Source of the DNA: Micavibrio sp.
Lineage (GTDB): Bacteria; Pseudomonadota; Alphaproteobacteria; Micavibrionales; Micavibrionaceae
DNA: 64,000 nucleotides
NCBI GenBank assembly: GCA_030824805.1
Contig: JAPJRC010000001.1
Span: forward strand, 51,252-115,251
Direction: 5' to 3'
The position numbers and the translations under genes are program-made. Under the pieces are notes generated by a model that saw nothing but the letters and a program-made list of their open reading frames with translations, was not told the DNA's origin and did no database searches. This document shows positions 1-8,174 of the stretch, piece after piece (within the stretch, counting starts at the first letter, position 1; every line of letters starts with the position of its first letter).

Positions 1-1
1 A

Positions 2-760
2 AAAGCGATGGAACTGGTTTCTGGAGGCCGTGTGATTGACGCCTCAAGCGCGCACAGGACCGATGACGATTGGGCCTATGGCTTTCCCGAACTGGATGCG
101 GAACAGCCAGAGCGTATCAGAAAAGCAAAACGCGTGACCAATCCGGGCTGTTATGCCACGGGCGCTATAGCCATATTGAAACCGTTGCTGGATGCAGGAT
201 TGATGCCGAGTGATTTCGCGCCGCATATCGACGGCATTTCGGGTTACTCCGGTGGTGGTAACAAGCTCGTTGATCAATACGAAGCCGAAGACGGTTTATA
301 CGCCCGTCAAAATGCGCTTCGCCTTTACGCGCTTCATGCACCCCACAAACATATTCCCGAAATTGTCGCGCATGCAGGCCTTACCGCCAACCCCATTTAC
401 ACGGTTGCAACGATCAACGCCTATCAGGGTATGAAAGTGCAGACGGCGTTTAATCCTGTAAAACTCAATACCTCTATCGAAGAGGTTCATGCGCTGCTTA
501 CACAAGCGTATAAAAATTCCGGCTCGCGCGTGCGCGTTGCCTCATTTGATGAAAGCAAAGCGTCGAATGACATCAATTTCAAGAGATTTGCGGGATTTAA
601 CAGCAAAACCGGTACGGTAGACGATCAGCTTGATATCTATGTAACCGGCTGGAACGATCGCAACGGATCACAAGTTACAATTACAGCGATTTTGGACAAT
701 CTTGGAAAAGGTGCAGCCGCTCAGGCAGTTCAGAACATGCGCCTTATGCTTTCCCTCTAA
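2..760 (+). CDS. argC: N-acetyl-gamma-glutamyl-phosphate reductase, C-terminal part (partial at window edge)
   Basis: ArgC reduces N-acetylglutamyl-phosphate with NADPH in arginine biosynthesis in the cytoplasm. The open frame runs off the left edge, so roughly the first 60 residues (the NADP-binding fold) are missing; the ATG at position 8 is internal. Visible family marks are the catalytic-cysteine motif NPGCYATG, the block VIDASSAHR...YGFPEL before it, the glycine-rich GYSGGG segment, and HKHIPEI with the conserved histidine. About 250 residues remain of a protein that is usually about 310 in the shorter ArgC type. It ends in a strong hairpin terminator shared with the converging KGG gene. 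The frame is intact throughout. Confidence 0.93.
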   Translation, partial: KAMELVSGGRVIDASSAHRTDDDWAYGFPELDAEQPERIRKAKRVTNPGCYATGAIAILKPLLDAGLMPSDFAPHIDGISGYSGGGNKLVDQYEAEDGLYARQNALRLYALHAPHKHIPEIVAHAGLTANPIYTVATINAYQGMKVQTAFNPVKLNTSIEEVHALLTQAYKNSGSRVRVASFDESKASNDINFKRFAGFNSKTGTVDDQLDIYVTGWNDRNGSQVTITAILDNLGKGAAAQAVQNMRLMLSL

Positions 761-769
761 TACGATAAA

Positions 770-804
770 AAGAGGGTGGAAACCAAAAGGTTTCCACCCT
801 TTTT
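770..804. terminator. Bidirectional intrinsic terminator between argC and the KGG gene
   Basis: An 11-bp perfect stem (774-784 with 789-799, loop AAAA) is flanked by an A-run on the left and a T-run on the right. It can therefore stop transcription of argC (+) and of the converging small gene at 818-979 (-). Confidence 0.9.
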
Positions 805-817
805 AATCCTGTGAGGA

Positions 818-979
818 TTACTCGCTAACGCGACGGCCGCCGCCGTGCGATGCTTGACCACCTTTGCGACCGGCCTCTACAGCGCGCGGGTCATTTTTTT
901 GAAATTGTCCGCGGTTTTGAACACGTTGTTCGCCGTTGCGTTGTTGGTCCATGGACTGATTGTTATTTTCGTTAGCCAT
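818..979 (-). CDS. KGG-repeat (con-10/GsiB-like) stress-induced protein, 53 aa
   Basis: This short reading frame starts at an ATG preceded by GGAGATAA at proper spacing and encodes a 53-residue, very hydrophilic protein rich in N, Q, R and G. Its second half has the pattern DPRAVEAGRKGGQAS followed by HGGGRR, which matches the KGG/con-10 family of stress-induced proteins. The family is desiccation- and stress-related, but its biochemical role is unknown. It probably forms an unstructured cytoplasmic protein. A candidate general-stress sigma (EcfG-type) promoter lies upstream at 1016-1040, which fits the family. It ends in the bidirectional terminator shared with argC. Confidence 0.85.
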   Translation of the reverse strand: MANENNNQSMDQQRNGEQRVQNRGQFQKNDPRAVEAGRKGGQASHGGGRRVSE

Positions 980-1015
980 AACTTATCTCCTTTATAGCTG
1001 TTGGGATGCCGTGCC

Positions 1016-1040
1016 AACGATGCAATAGCGGTGATGTTCC
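1016..1040 (-). promoter_or_regulatory. Candidate sigma-EcfG (general stress response) promoter
   Basis: On the minus strand the sequence reads GGAAC (1040-1036), 16 nt, then CGTT (1019-1016). This is the consensus recognised by the alphaproteobacterial general-stress sigma factor EcfG. The -10 element ends 36 nt before the start codon of the KGG stress-protein gene. A weaker housekeeping-like TTGGCA/TATAAA pair (15-nt spacing) overlaps the same stretch. Confidence 0.65.
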
Positions 1041-1093
1041 CCCAAATTCGTTAAAAATTTTTTTGCTTTTATAGAATTTTACGTTTCTTATGG

Positions 1094-2128
1094 TTGACGT
1101 CTGAAGTTCAAAAACTATGGCAGTTTCGCGTGAAAAAACTTTTTTTTGCCTTATTTATCCTGGCTGTGATTTCCCTGTTAACGGTAGCAGGATTTGTGGC
1201 GCATACCATTTATTCCGCAGACAAAGAAGGCCCTTTGACAGCAACTAAAATAGTACTGATAGAACGCGGCAAGGGCGTGGCAGCCATTGGCAATATACTT
1301 GAGAATGAAGGCGTTCTCTCTTCTGCCCTGCGGTTCAAAATTCTCAACAAAGTCGAAAATGATCCGCGCCCGCTGAAAGCCGGAGAATATGAATTTACAC
1401 CGCATATCTCCATGCGCGGCGCTGTGGAAATGATGCGCGAAGGAAAAACCTATGACCGCAAGGTTACTTTCCCTGAAGGTGTGACTTCGTGGCAGGTGGT
1501 GGAAACATTAAAGGCCGTTGGCGATATGCAAGGCGAGCTTCAAGAAATTCCGCCGGAAGGCACCTTGCTGCCCCAGACATATCATTACATCAAAGATGCG
1601 GACCGTGCGGAAATTCTAGGCCAGATGAAAATTGCCATGGACAAAACACTCGAGGAGCTATGGGCTGGACGCGTGCATGGTCTTCCTATCAACACCAAAG
1701 AAGAAGCTTTGGTTCTTGCTTCCATCATTGAAAAGGAAACGGGCGTGCCTTCCGAGCGCGCGCGGATTGCGGGCGTGTTTGTCAATCGCTTGCGGCAGAA
1801 CATTCCTTTGCAGACCGACCCCACGGTCATCTACGCCATGACGCGCGGCAAGATTCAAAATGAAGGGCAGGGGCCTATAGGAAGACGCCTTCTTACAGCC
1901 GACCTGCAGTATGATTCTCCCTATAACACGTATTTGTATCCGGGCCTGCCGCCAGGGCCGATCGCCAACCCAGGCCGCGCCAGCATAGAGGCTGCACTAC
2001 ATCCGGAAGTGCATGATTACATATATTTTGTGGCGGACGGCACGGGCGGACATGTCTTCGCGCGCAGCCTGAGCGAGCACAACGCCAACGTTGCGAAGTG
2101 GCGAAAAATCAGAAAATCGCAGCAATAA
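1094..2128 (+). CDS. mltG: Endolytic murein transglycosylase MltG (YceG family)
   Basis: MltG cleaves nascent glycan strands of peptidoglycan at the inner membrane and is thought to set strand length. A single N-terminal membrane anchor (about residues 13-40) is followed by a periplasmic YceG domain. The catalytic-glutamate segment ASIIEKETG lies near residues 209-217, and the family signatures DPTVIYA, SPYNTY..GLPPGPIANPG and HVFARSLSEHN follow. The length, 344 residues, is typical. The start is uncertain: TTG at 1094, or the GTG at 1130 just before KKLFFALF; neither has a strong ribosome site, and an ATG at 1090 is followed at once by a stop in its own frame. It converges on the next gene with 9 bp between stop codons. 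Confidence 0.92.
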   Translation: MTSEVQKLWQFRVKKLFFALFILAVISLLTVAGFVAHTIYSADKEGPLTATKIVLIERGKGVAAIGNILENEGVLSSALRFKILNKVENDPRPLKAGEYEFTPHISMRGAVEMMREGKTYDRKVTFPEGVTSWQVVETLKAVGDMQGELQEIPPEGTLLPQTYHYIKDADRAEILGQMKIAMDKTLEELWAGRVHGLPINTKEEALVLASIIEKETGVPSERARIAGVFVNRLRQNIPLQTDPTVIYAMTRGKIQNEGQGPIGRRLLTADLQYDSPYNTYLYPGLPPGPIANPGRASIEAALHPEVHDYIYFVADGTGGHVFARSLSEHNANVAKWRKIRKSQQ

Positions 2129-2137
2129 TCTGCGGTT

Positions 2138-2725
2138 TTATTCTTCGTCTTTTTTGTCTGATTGTTTTTGCACGCGAACCTGTGAAGTCGCGGCGCCGCC
2201 AAGACCGAGCATTTGTGGCGCCGTGACAGCTTTCGGTATCGCGGCCATCTGGAGCTGGCGAAGCAGGGCAGGGGCATATTGCAACGCATGCGGGTCGATG
2301 CCGCGCAGCACAGACCTTGCAGTATCCTCGTCCCCCAGATTGTCACGGTGCAGACCTTGCGCAAAATGGCAGCGTTTCATGAATTGCTCAAAAGCCACGG
2401 GGGCGCGTTTGGGAGCGGCCAGAGGTGATGTTTGCCCGAATTCACCGCCGTAAGGATCGTTAAGGTATAAGAGGGGCACTTCGAACGCATCGGTCAAAAG
2501 GCCGTTCACCAGATAACCCACATACATGCGGTGGGCGAACAGCATTTTTTCCTTATGTCCCAATTCGATGGGTATGTTCAGGTGGAAAGTGTCGCCGCCA
2601 TCGAATTCCAGTGTTAGTTCGTGGGTCTGGGCGTCGAGAATGATCCCGATCACGGGTATGGGAAAGGATCCATCGCAAACCAGCCCGGCTTCATTATGCC
2701 CTGTATGGAATAGGTCTATGTTCAC
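2138..2725 (-). CDS. Conserved-looking hypothetical protein, 195 aa
   Basis: I do not recognise this protein. It starts at an ATG 74 bp from the divergent asnB-like gene. It has no signal peptide or membrane segment. The first 110 residues look like a compact beta-rich domain (short alternating hydrophobic strands, a DGGDTFHLNIP segment). A helical region follows, and the tail ends in a charged QKQSDKKDEE sequence. The frame is intact, has the same codon character as its neighbours and fills the space between mltG and asnB, so it is probably a real gene. The function is unknown. Confidence 0.6.
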   Translation of the reverse strand: MNIDLFHTGHNEAGLVCDGSFPIPVIGIILDAQTHELTLEFDGGDTFHLNIPIELGHKEKMLFAHRMYVGYLVNGLLTDAFEVPLLYLNDPYGGEFGQTSPLAAPKRAPVAFEQFMKRCHFAQGLHRDNLGDEDTARSVLRGIDPHALQYAPALLRQLQMAAIPKAVTAPQMLGLGGAATSQVRVQKQSDKKDEE

Positions 2726-2799
2726 GAAACAATCTGTCCTTTTCTGTAGTAATGAAATAGTCTATCAAATGCCGGAAAGCAAAGACAAACGAGCATAAT

Positions 2800-4749
2800 A
2801 TGTGCGGAATAGCTGGATTTTATAGCCCTGACAGGGCGGCCGACAGGCGCGGGCTTCAGGCTATAGGCACAAGCATGCATCAGGCTATAGGCCATCGGGG
2901 GCCGGATTCAGCCGACACATGGCAAGATCCCGATCTGCCGCTTATTCTTTCCCAAAGACGCCTTGCGATCATAGATCTGAGCCCAGATGGGGCACAGCCT
3001 ATGCCCTCACACAGCGGCCGTTACATGATCGTCTACAACGGTGAGATTTATAACTATCTTGAGATCGATGCGGAATTGCGTGCCGCTGGCCATGTGTTCA
3101 AGGGCCGCTCGGATACAGAGGTCATGCTCACGGCCATCGAGCACTACGGGTTGAACGCAGCGCTGCAGAAGATAAATGGCATGTTCGCTTTCGTTCTATG
3201 GGACAGAAAATCGAAACAAATACATTTTGTGCGCGACCGTTTTGGCAAAAAGCCGCTCTATATCGGCTGGGCAGGAAAAGCCCTTGTGTTCGGTTCCGAA
3301 TTGAAAGCCCTTCGGGCGCATCCGGATTTTTCCGCCGAATTGGATCGAAACGCTTTGGCCCTTTACATGCGTTTCGGTTACATGTGCGCACCTCACACAA
3401 TTTTCAAAAATGTCTGGCAGCTTTTGCCGGGAGGACGCCTCAGCCTTGATGTTGGGCACCTGCGCGCCGGCGAGGACTTGTCACGCCGTATGGAGCAATA
3501 CTGGTCTTTGAAGGCGAGTGTAGAGGATGCCAGGGCGCATCCCGTTGAAGAAGACGAAGAAACCATTTTGCGTGAATTCGAAGCAAAACTTACACGCGCC
3601 GTAAAACAACGGATGATCGCCGATGTGCCGTTGGGCGCTTTTCTATCAGGCGGTATTGACTCTTCTCTGATCACAGCGTTGATGCAAAAAAACGCGAATG
3701 CGCCGGTAAAGACGTATTCCATAGGCTTTGAAGACGCAGCCGATTATGATGAATCAGGGGCGGCCGCAAGAGTTGCAGCGCATCTGGGAACCGAACACCA
3801 TAGCTTTATGGTGAGCGCGCAAGATGCCTTGAATGTTATTCCCAAATTGCCAGATATGTTTGACGAGCCTTTTGCGGATGCTTCACAAATTCCAACATAC
3901 CTGATTGCGAAAATGGCGCGTGCGCATGTCACTGTTGCGCTGACGGGCGATGGCGGCGACGAAATCCTGGGTGGGTATGACAGACACACACGCCTTCCCG
4001 CCATGTGGAATAAAATGTCATGGTTGCCGTCTGCGGTTCGCCGCGCAGCCGGCGCTATGGCCCTGCAGGTGCCGCAAAATACCTATGATGCGTTGCGGCC
4101 GGATTATCCGCAATTTGGACGCCGTGTACACCGTATGGCCCAGGCCATCGGCGCGCCGGATGCGAAAACGCTCTATGCTTCTGTTTTGCAAGTATGGCCG
4201 GCGAAAGAAAATGTGATTCCCGGCGCGTCCATGCCATCTATTCCGCTGGATGATCCTTCACAATGGCCGCGTGATCTTTCGGTGTCAGAGCGCATGATTT
4301 ATGGAGATTTGTTGTCTTACAGGCCCAACGACCTGATGGTAAAAGCGGATCGCGCTTCCATGGCAGTGGCGCTCGAGGCGCGCGCCCCGTTGATGGACCA
4401 CGAATTATGCAGCTATAGCTGGCGTTTGCCGCACAATATGAAGATCAGAGGCGCTGAAGGAAAATGGATTTTACGCCAGATTCTGGCCAAATATGTGCCC
4501 AAGCCTTTGTTTGATAGGCCAAAATCCGGATTTTCGGTTCCTTTGCATCAATGGCTGCGCGGCCCCCTAAAAGAATGGGGAGACGACCTTCTAGCCCTTG
4601 ATCGGTTGAAAAAACAGAATATTGTGAACGCGGATCTGGTGGCAGGACGCTGGAAAGACTTTCAGGCTGGGCGTGGCGGTCATGCCAATGCCACGGATTT
4701 GTGGACGGCGCTGATGTTCCAGTCGTGGCACATGCGCTGGATGGAATAG
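2800..4749 (+). CDS. asnB: Glutamine-hydrolysing asparagine synthase-type amidotransferase
   Basis: Class II glutamine amidotransferase fused to an asparagine synthetase domain. Cys2 after the initiator (MCGIAG) is the glutaminase nucleophile once Met is removed. The glutaminase domain covers about residues 2-190, with RLAIIDLS and NGEIYNY blocks. The ATP pyrophosphatase P-loop LSGGIDSS lies near residue 282, and TGDGGDEILGGYDRH follows near 385. The length of 649 is normal for AsnB. It is first in a run with a sugar epimerase and a glycosyltransferase. In such settings these enzymes often amidate sugars or decorate surface polysaccharide rather than make free asparagine; that specific role is an inference. 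The 13-bp gap to the next gene suggests co-transcription. Confidence 0.88.
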   Translation: MCGIAGFYSPDRAADRRGLQAIGTSMHQAIGHRGPDSADTWQDPDLPLILSQRRLAIIDLSPDGAQPMPSHSGRYMIVYNGEIYNYLEIDAELRAAGHVFKGRSDTEVMLTAIEHYGLNAALQKINGMFAFVLWDRKSKQIHFVRDRFGKKPLYIGWAGKALVFGSELKALRAHPDFSAELDRNALALYMRFGYMCAPHTIFKNVWQLLPGGRLSLDVGHLRAGEDLSRRMEQYWSLKASVEDARAHPVEEDEETILREFEAKLTRAVKQRMIADVPLGAFLSGGIDSSLITALMQKNANAPVKTYSIGFEDAADYDESGAAARVAAHLGTEHHSFMVSAQDALNVIPKLPDMFDEPFADASQIPTYLIAKMARAHVTVALTGDGGDEILGGYDRHTRLPAMWNKMSWLPSAVRRAAGAMALQVPQNTYDALRPDYPQFGRRVHRMAQAIGAPDAKTLYASVLQVWPAKENVIPGASMPSIPLDDPSQWPRDLSVSERMIYGDLLSYRPNDLMVKADRASMAVALEARAPLMDHELCSYSWRLPHNMKIRGAEGKWILRQILAKYVPKPLFDRPKSGFSVPLHQWLRGPLKEWGDDLLALDRLKKQNIVNADLVAGRWKDFQAGRGGHANATDLWTALMFQSWHMRWME

Positions 4750-4762
4750 AGGGAAATAAAAA

Positions 4763-5710
4763 ATGAAAATTGCAATTACCGGCGGTTCGGGATTCATCGG
4801 CACGCGCCTTCGCGAAGTTCTCGAAGCGGCGGGGCATGAATGTGTGATTATAGATATCCGTCATCCGCAGCCCATAGACATTCTTGATTTCCCTGCATTG
4901 GTAGATGCATTGCAGGGGTGCGAGGCTATCTATCATCTCGCAGCGGAGCACAGGGACGATGTTTTTCCACGTTCCCGCTATTATGATGTAAACGTCAAAG
5001 GCACGCGCTATGTGGCAAACGCTGCAGACAAATGCGGCATCAATAAAATTATCTTTGTAAGCAGCTTTGCCGTGTATGGGTTAAGCGCCCAAACGCCCAC
5101 CGAACATACGCAGCCCGCGCCCTTTAATGATTACGGCGAAAGCAAGCTGGAAGGCGAGCAGGTTTTGCGCGACTGGACCGTATACAACAAGAGGGCGCAG
5201 CTTACGATCGTGCGTCCTACGGTGGTTTTCGGCGAAGGCAACCGCGGCAATGTTTTTACGCTGATCAACCAGATCACCCTCGGGAAATTCCTGATGATAG
5301 GCAATGGCGCGAACAAAAAATCCATGGCCTATGTCGGTAACGTCGCCGCGTTCCTCCATTACCTGCTCGACAAAAACACACACGGTGAAGTTTACAATTA
5401 CTGTGATGGGCCCGATTATTCGATGAACAGGCTGGTGCGCACTGTGTGCCAGATGCTGGGACGTGAAAAGCCGCACATATCTCTTCCCTATGCGCTGGGC
5501 CTCAGCGCGGGGTATGCCTGCGACGTTGTTGCACGCATCAGCGGCAAAAGACTGCCTATAAGCGCCGTGCGCGTGCAAAAGTTTTGCGCCAACACGACAT
5601 GCTCTGCCGAAAAGGCAATGGCTTCAGGATTCAAGCCGCCTTACACGATGGAAGAAGGGTTGAGCCGTTTTATCGCCAGTGACTTTGTGCCGGAAAAGAA
5701 AGCAGCATAA
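4763..5710 (+). CDS. NAD-dependent epimerase/dehydratase (extended SDR family)
   Basis: Probably acts on a nucleotide sugar or a lipid-linked sugar in surface-polysaccharide synthesis. The N-terminal Rossmann motif GGSGFIG (residues 7-13) and an acidic residue at the end of strand 2 (VIIDIR) indicate NAD binding. The catalytic YxxxK is YGESK near residues 123-127, with a serine-rich SSFAVYG segment upstream. The length of 315 is typical. A GAGGGAAA ribosome site precedes the start. Its stop codon overlaps the start of the glycosyltransferase by one base, so the two are translationally coupled. The substrate cannot be told from the sequence. Confidence 0.85.
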   Translation: MKIAITGGSGFIGTRLREVLEAAGHECVIIDIRHPQPIDILDFPALVDALQGCEAIYHLAAEHRDDVFPRSRYYDVNVKGTRYVANAADKCGINKIIFVSSFAVYGLSAQTPTEHTQPAPFNDYGESKLEGEQVLRDWTVYNKRAQLTIVRPTVVFGEGNRGNVFTLINQITLGKFLMIGNGANKKSMAYVGNVAAFLHYLLDKNTHGEVYNYCDGPDYSMNRLVRTVCQMLGREKPHISLPYALGLSAGYACDVVARISGKRLPISAVRVQKFCANTTCSAEKAMASGFKPPYTMEEGLSRFIASDFVPEKKAA

Positions 5711-6876
5711 TGAAGGAGGCAAAATTCCTCCTTGTTGTAAATGATATGGCGTGGTTCTGGTCGCACAGGCTTCCGCTTGCGAAAGATATTCTTAAAACAG
5801 GCGCCGAGCTTCATCTTGCCACCAACAATGCGGACAGTGATGCCGGAATCAAAGCTCTGGGTATAAAGGGACATAGTCTTCCCGCGCATACGGGCTCCAT
5901 CAATCCTTTGGGCCAAATCTTTCTCGCGTTAAAAATTTTTAAAACATTGAAAAATGTACAGCCTGAAATTGTGCACGCCATCACATTGCGGCACGCATTT
6001 TACACAGGTTTCGCCTCGCGCTTTACAAGAACGCCGAACGCGGTTTTCACCATTGCAGGTCTCGGCAGCTTGTTCGAAAGCGAGAAGCCGCAGGTAAAAG
6101 CCGTTCGCGCTGTCGTAGTGCCGCTCTTGCGTTTTGCTTTTGGTGGCGAGGGGCGGTTTGTGATCTTTCAAAATCCCGATGATGCGCGGCTTTTGGTACG
6201 ATCGGGCGCTATTGAAAAGGAACGCTGTGTCGTTATCCGGGGTTCTGGCGTTGATCCTTTAGAATTCGCCTTCATGAAAGAAGAAGACAGGGACGTGCCT
6301 GTGGTGCTGTTCTGTTCCCGTTTGCTTAAGGCCAAGGGCATTGGTGAATTCGTCCATGCCGCACGTATATTAAAATCCAAAGGCATAAGAGCGCGCTTTC
6401 AGGTGGCCGGGGATATTGCACCGGGCAACCATGATACGGTTACGCAAGAGCAGCTCAGCGACTGGAAAGAAGAGGGTACGGTTGAGTTTCTGGGGCATAG
6501 GTCGGATATGCCCGCGCTTATGGCCGCTGCAAACATTGTAACGCTTCCATCTTATTACGGTGAAGGCGTACCCAAAGTGTTGCTCGAAGCGGCCGCGACC
6601 GGCCGCGCCATAGTGACCACTGACATGCCCGGATGCCGGGAGACGGTCGAGAATGGTGTCACTGGCATTCTTGTCGAGGCCCGAAACGCGTGGAGCCTTG
6701 CCGAGGGGCTTGAGAAATTGCTTCTGGATCCCGCCTTGCGAAAGGCCATGGGGGAAAAGGCCCGTATCCGCATCGAGGATGGTTTTACAGTTGAAAAGGT
6801 GAACGCCAAAACCATGAGCGTTTATAAACGGCTGCTTCCGCAGAAAGAGAAAACGGACCTCAAAGAGGCCGCCTGA
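5710..6876 (+). CDS. Family 4 glycosyltransferase (GT-B fold)
   Basis: Probably transfers a sugar from a nucleotide donor to a growing lipid-linked or surface glycan on the cytoplasmic face of the membrane. The C-terminal half has the GT4 donor-binding E-x7-E segment EGVPKVLLE near residues 283-291, followed by A-rich and TDMPGCRE blocks. VVLFCSRLLKAKGI near residue 200 is the usual start of the second Rossmann domain. The N-terminal domain has the acceptor-side WFWSHRLPLAKD motif seen in many capsule and O-antigen transferases. The start overlaps the epimerase stop by one base. It converges on the next gene with 3 bp between stops. Confidence 0.88.
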   Translation: MKEAKFLLVVNDMAWFWSHRLPLAKDILKTGAELHLATNNADSDAGIKALGIKGHSLPAHTGSINPLGQIFLALKIFKTLKNVQPEIVHAITLRHAFYTGFASRFTRTPNAVFTIAGLGSLFESEKPQVKAVRAVVVPLLRFAFGGEGRFVIFQNPDDARLLVRSGAIEKERCVVIRGSGVDPLEFAFMKEEDRDVPVVLFCSRLLKAKGIGEFVHAARILKSKGIRARFQVAGDIAPGNHDTVTQEQLSDWKEEGTVEFLGHRSDMPALMAAANIVTLPSYYGEGVPKVLLEAAATGRAIVTTDMPGCRETVENGVTGILVEARNAWSLAEGLEKLLLDPALRKAMGEKARIRIEDGFTVEKVNAKTMSVYKRLLPQKEKTDLKEAA

Positions 6877-6879
6877 TTT

Positions 6880-7311
6880 TTATTGTTCTGCCTTTTTCTT
6901 TTCAAAAAAGCTGCCGATACGCGCGATGCCGTAAAAAGGCAGTCTGATAAAGACCCAAGCCATCAATATGAATCCGGGAATAGCTAAAATTTCCAGCGCC
7001 CACCATGAAGAGACGGGCAGGATCATCCGCAAAACCATCGTGAGCACCATCAGCCCGGTGGCAATAATGAAATGTCGTAGCAGATTTTTGCCCTGCATGT
7101 TCTTGCCTGCTTCATACAGGACCGTCGTGATGGGAGTGCCGGGCGCAGAATTCGCCGCAGAGCCGGAATAACCGCCGGCCTGTTGCTGATTGTTGTTGTT
7201 CCAGTGGTTGCTGGCCGCATCACGGCCCATTTTTTCCAAAACGGATTGCGAAGGGAGGCCGTTCGTGCTTCCCGTCATACCTTGGCTCCAGCCTTTGTGA
7301 AAATCATCCAT
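6880..7311 (-). CDS. Hypothetical membrane protein, 143 aa
   Basis: Not recognised. I start it at the ATG before DDFHKGW because AGGAG lies 8 bp upstream; a second ATG at 7344 would add 11 residues. The longer open frame further upstream is spurious because it reads backwards through tRNA-Gly. The N-terminal 75 residues are hydrophilic and low in complexity, with an N/Q-rich stretch (NHWNNNNQQQ). Two membrane segments follow (about 88-110 and 115-138), and the protein ends in a basic FFEKKKAEQ tail. It may be an inner-membrane protein with a cytoplasmic disordered arm. No function can be assigned. Confidence 0.65.
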   Translation of the reverse strand: MDDFHKGWSQGMTGSTNGLPSQSVLEKMGRDAASNHWNNNNQQQAGGYSGSAANSAPGTPITTVLYEAGKNMQGKNLLRHFIIATGLMVLTMVLRMILPVSSWWALEILAIPGFILMAWVFIRLPFYGIARIGSFFEKKKAEQ

Positions 7312-7403
7312 GGAAAGCACTCCTGCTGTGGTTGTATCAACCATAGAGTGCCAAAAACAAAGGGCCGATGCAATGAAGCATGGCCCTATCGTTTTGTTTC
7401 GAA

Positions 7404-7478
7404 TGGAGCGGGTGACGAGATTCGAACTCGCGACCCTAACCTTGGCAAGGTTATGCTCTACCCCTGAGCTACACCCGC
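7404..7478 (-). tRNA. tRNA-Gly (anticodon GCC)
   Basis: A 75-nt cloverleaf on the minus strand. Acceptor GCGGGTG (7478-7472) pairs with CACCCGC. The D-arm contains GGGGTA, the anticodon loop is TTGCCAA with anticodon GCC, and the T-arm is GTTCGAATC. The CCA end is encoded (7406-7404). Confidence 0.97.
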
Positions 7479-7566
7479 GCCCCGTTCGGAACAGGGTGCA
7501 TTTATAACGGCTCACACCGGAAAATCAAGCCCCAAATCTTTCTTAATTTTCAATCGCTTGAAATTT

Positions 7567-7845
7567 TTAAACACCGATTTGAACCAGAGGAACAGTATAA
7601 CCGTATGGCTTGGATCCGGGCTCCGCCATGGCGATAACCATGATGTTGGGGCTGGATTGCACGATTTGCGCTGTTTTGGGGCAAATCTCACACGGCATCA
7701 GCGCCATTTGCTCGTCTTCCGTATCAAAAACGAGAGAAAACAGCCTTTGCTCCTTGTAATATTCAACGTGTTTGACATCCGCGGGGAAGCTTTCGCTGGA
7801 TCCGAGGATTAAGCGGCCATCCATAGCCTGTCCCAACCGTATCAT
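7567..7845 (-). CDS. Hypothetical protein, 92 aa (second gene of a small coupled pair)
   Basis: Not recognised. The frame starts with an ATG that overlaps the stop codon of the upstream 65-residue gene by 4 bases (ATGA), a normal sign of translational coupling and good evidence that both are real. The protein is soluble, with no signal peptide, and has a compact alternating strand/helix pattern. It contains a CEIC pair (MPCEICPKT) near residues 52-55, which could be a metal or redox site, but nothing else supports that. It lies between tRNA-Gly and the ProX-like deacylase gene. Confidence 0.5.
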   Translation of the reverse strand: MIRLGQAMDGRLILGSSESFPADVKHVEYYKEQRLFSLVFDTEDEQMALMPCEICPKTAQIVQSSPNIMVIAMAEPGSKPYGYTVPLVQIGV

Positions 7846-8039
7846 CGCAGGCCTGCTGACGGACCCCAGTAGGTGTTCGTGTCCAGTTTCGGGTTGACGT
7901 AGCTAACAGGCAAGGATTTGGGCGGTATAAGGCCGCAGTCTTTCTCAAAACTGAAAGGCGGGGGTGTGTCCGGGCTGAGAGCACCAAGATCGGTGGTTGG
8001 GCCAAGACGCAATTCTTCTATGCTGAATCTATGTGTCAT
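7842..8039 (-). CDS. Hypothetical protein, 65 aa (first gene of a small coupled pair)
   Basis: Not recognised. It is short and proline-rich (SPDTPPPFSF, GLIPPKSLP) and has no membrane segment. A ribosome site AGGGAAA lies about 9 bp before the ATG. Its stop overlaps the start of the 92-residue gene by 4 bases. It is divergent from the ProX-like gene across a 135-bp region that could hold both promoters. Confidence 0.45.
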   Translation of the reverse strand: MTHRFSIEELRLGPTTDLGALSPDTPPPFSFEKDCGLIPPKSLPVSYVNPKLDTNTYWGPSAGLR

Positions 8040-8174
8040 GTCTGATATTTCCCTGTTTGTAGTCTTTTTTATCGTTGAATTAAGAATGCCACAGAGAAGG
8101 AACTTTTTTCAAATCCGCTTGGAACCTTTTGCCTAAGCCTTGAAAAACGTTGGTATTTTTGTCATAGGTTTTTT

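Noticed and set aside
7312..7515. N-terminal extension of the 6880-7311 gene
   Set aside because: The extra residues are the reverse reading of tRNA-Gly (CSSGVEH...SSNLVTR), a well-known artefact; a start with AGGAG exists at 7311.
8099..8153. Possible second EcfG promoter (GGAAC ... CGTT)
   Set aside because: The spacing between the GGAAC and CGTT elements is 22 nt or more, beyond the allowed 16-17.
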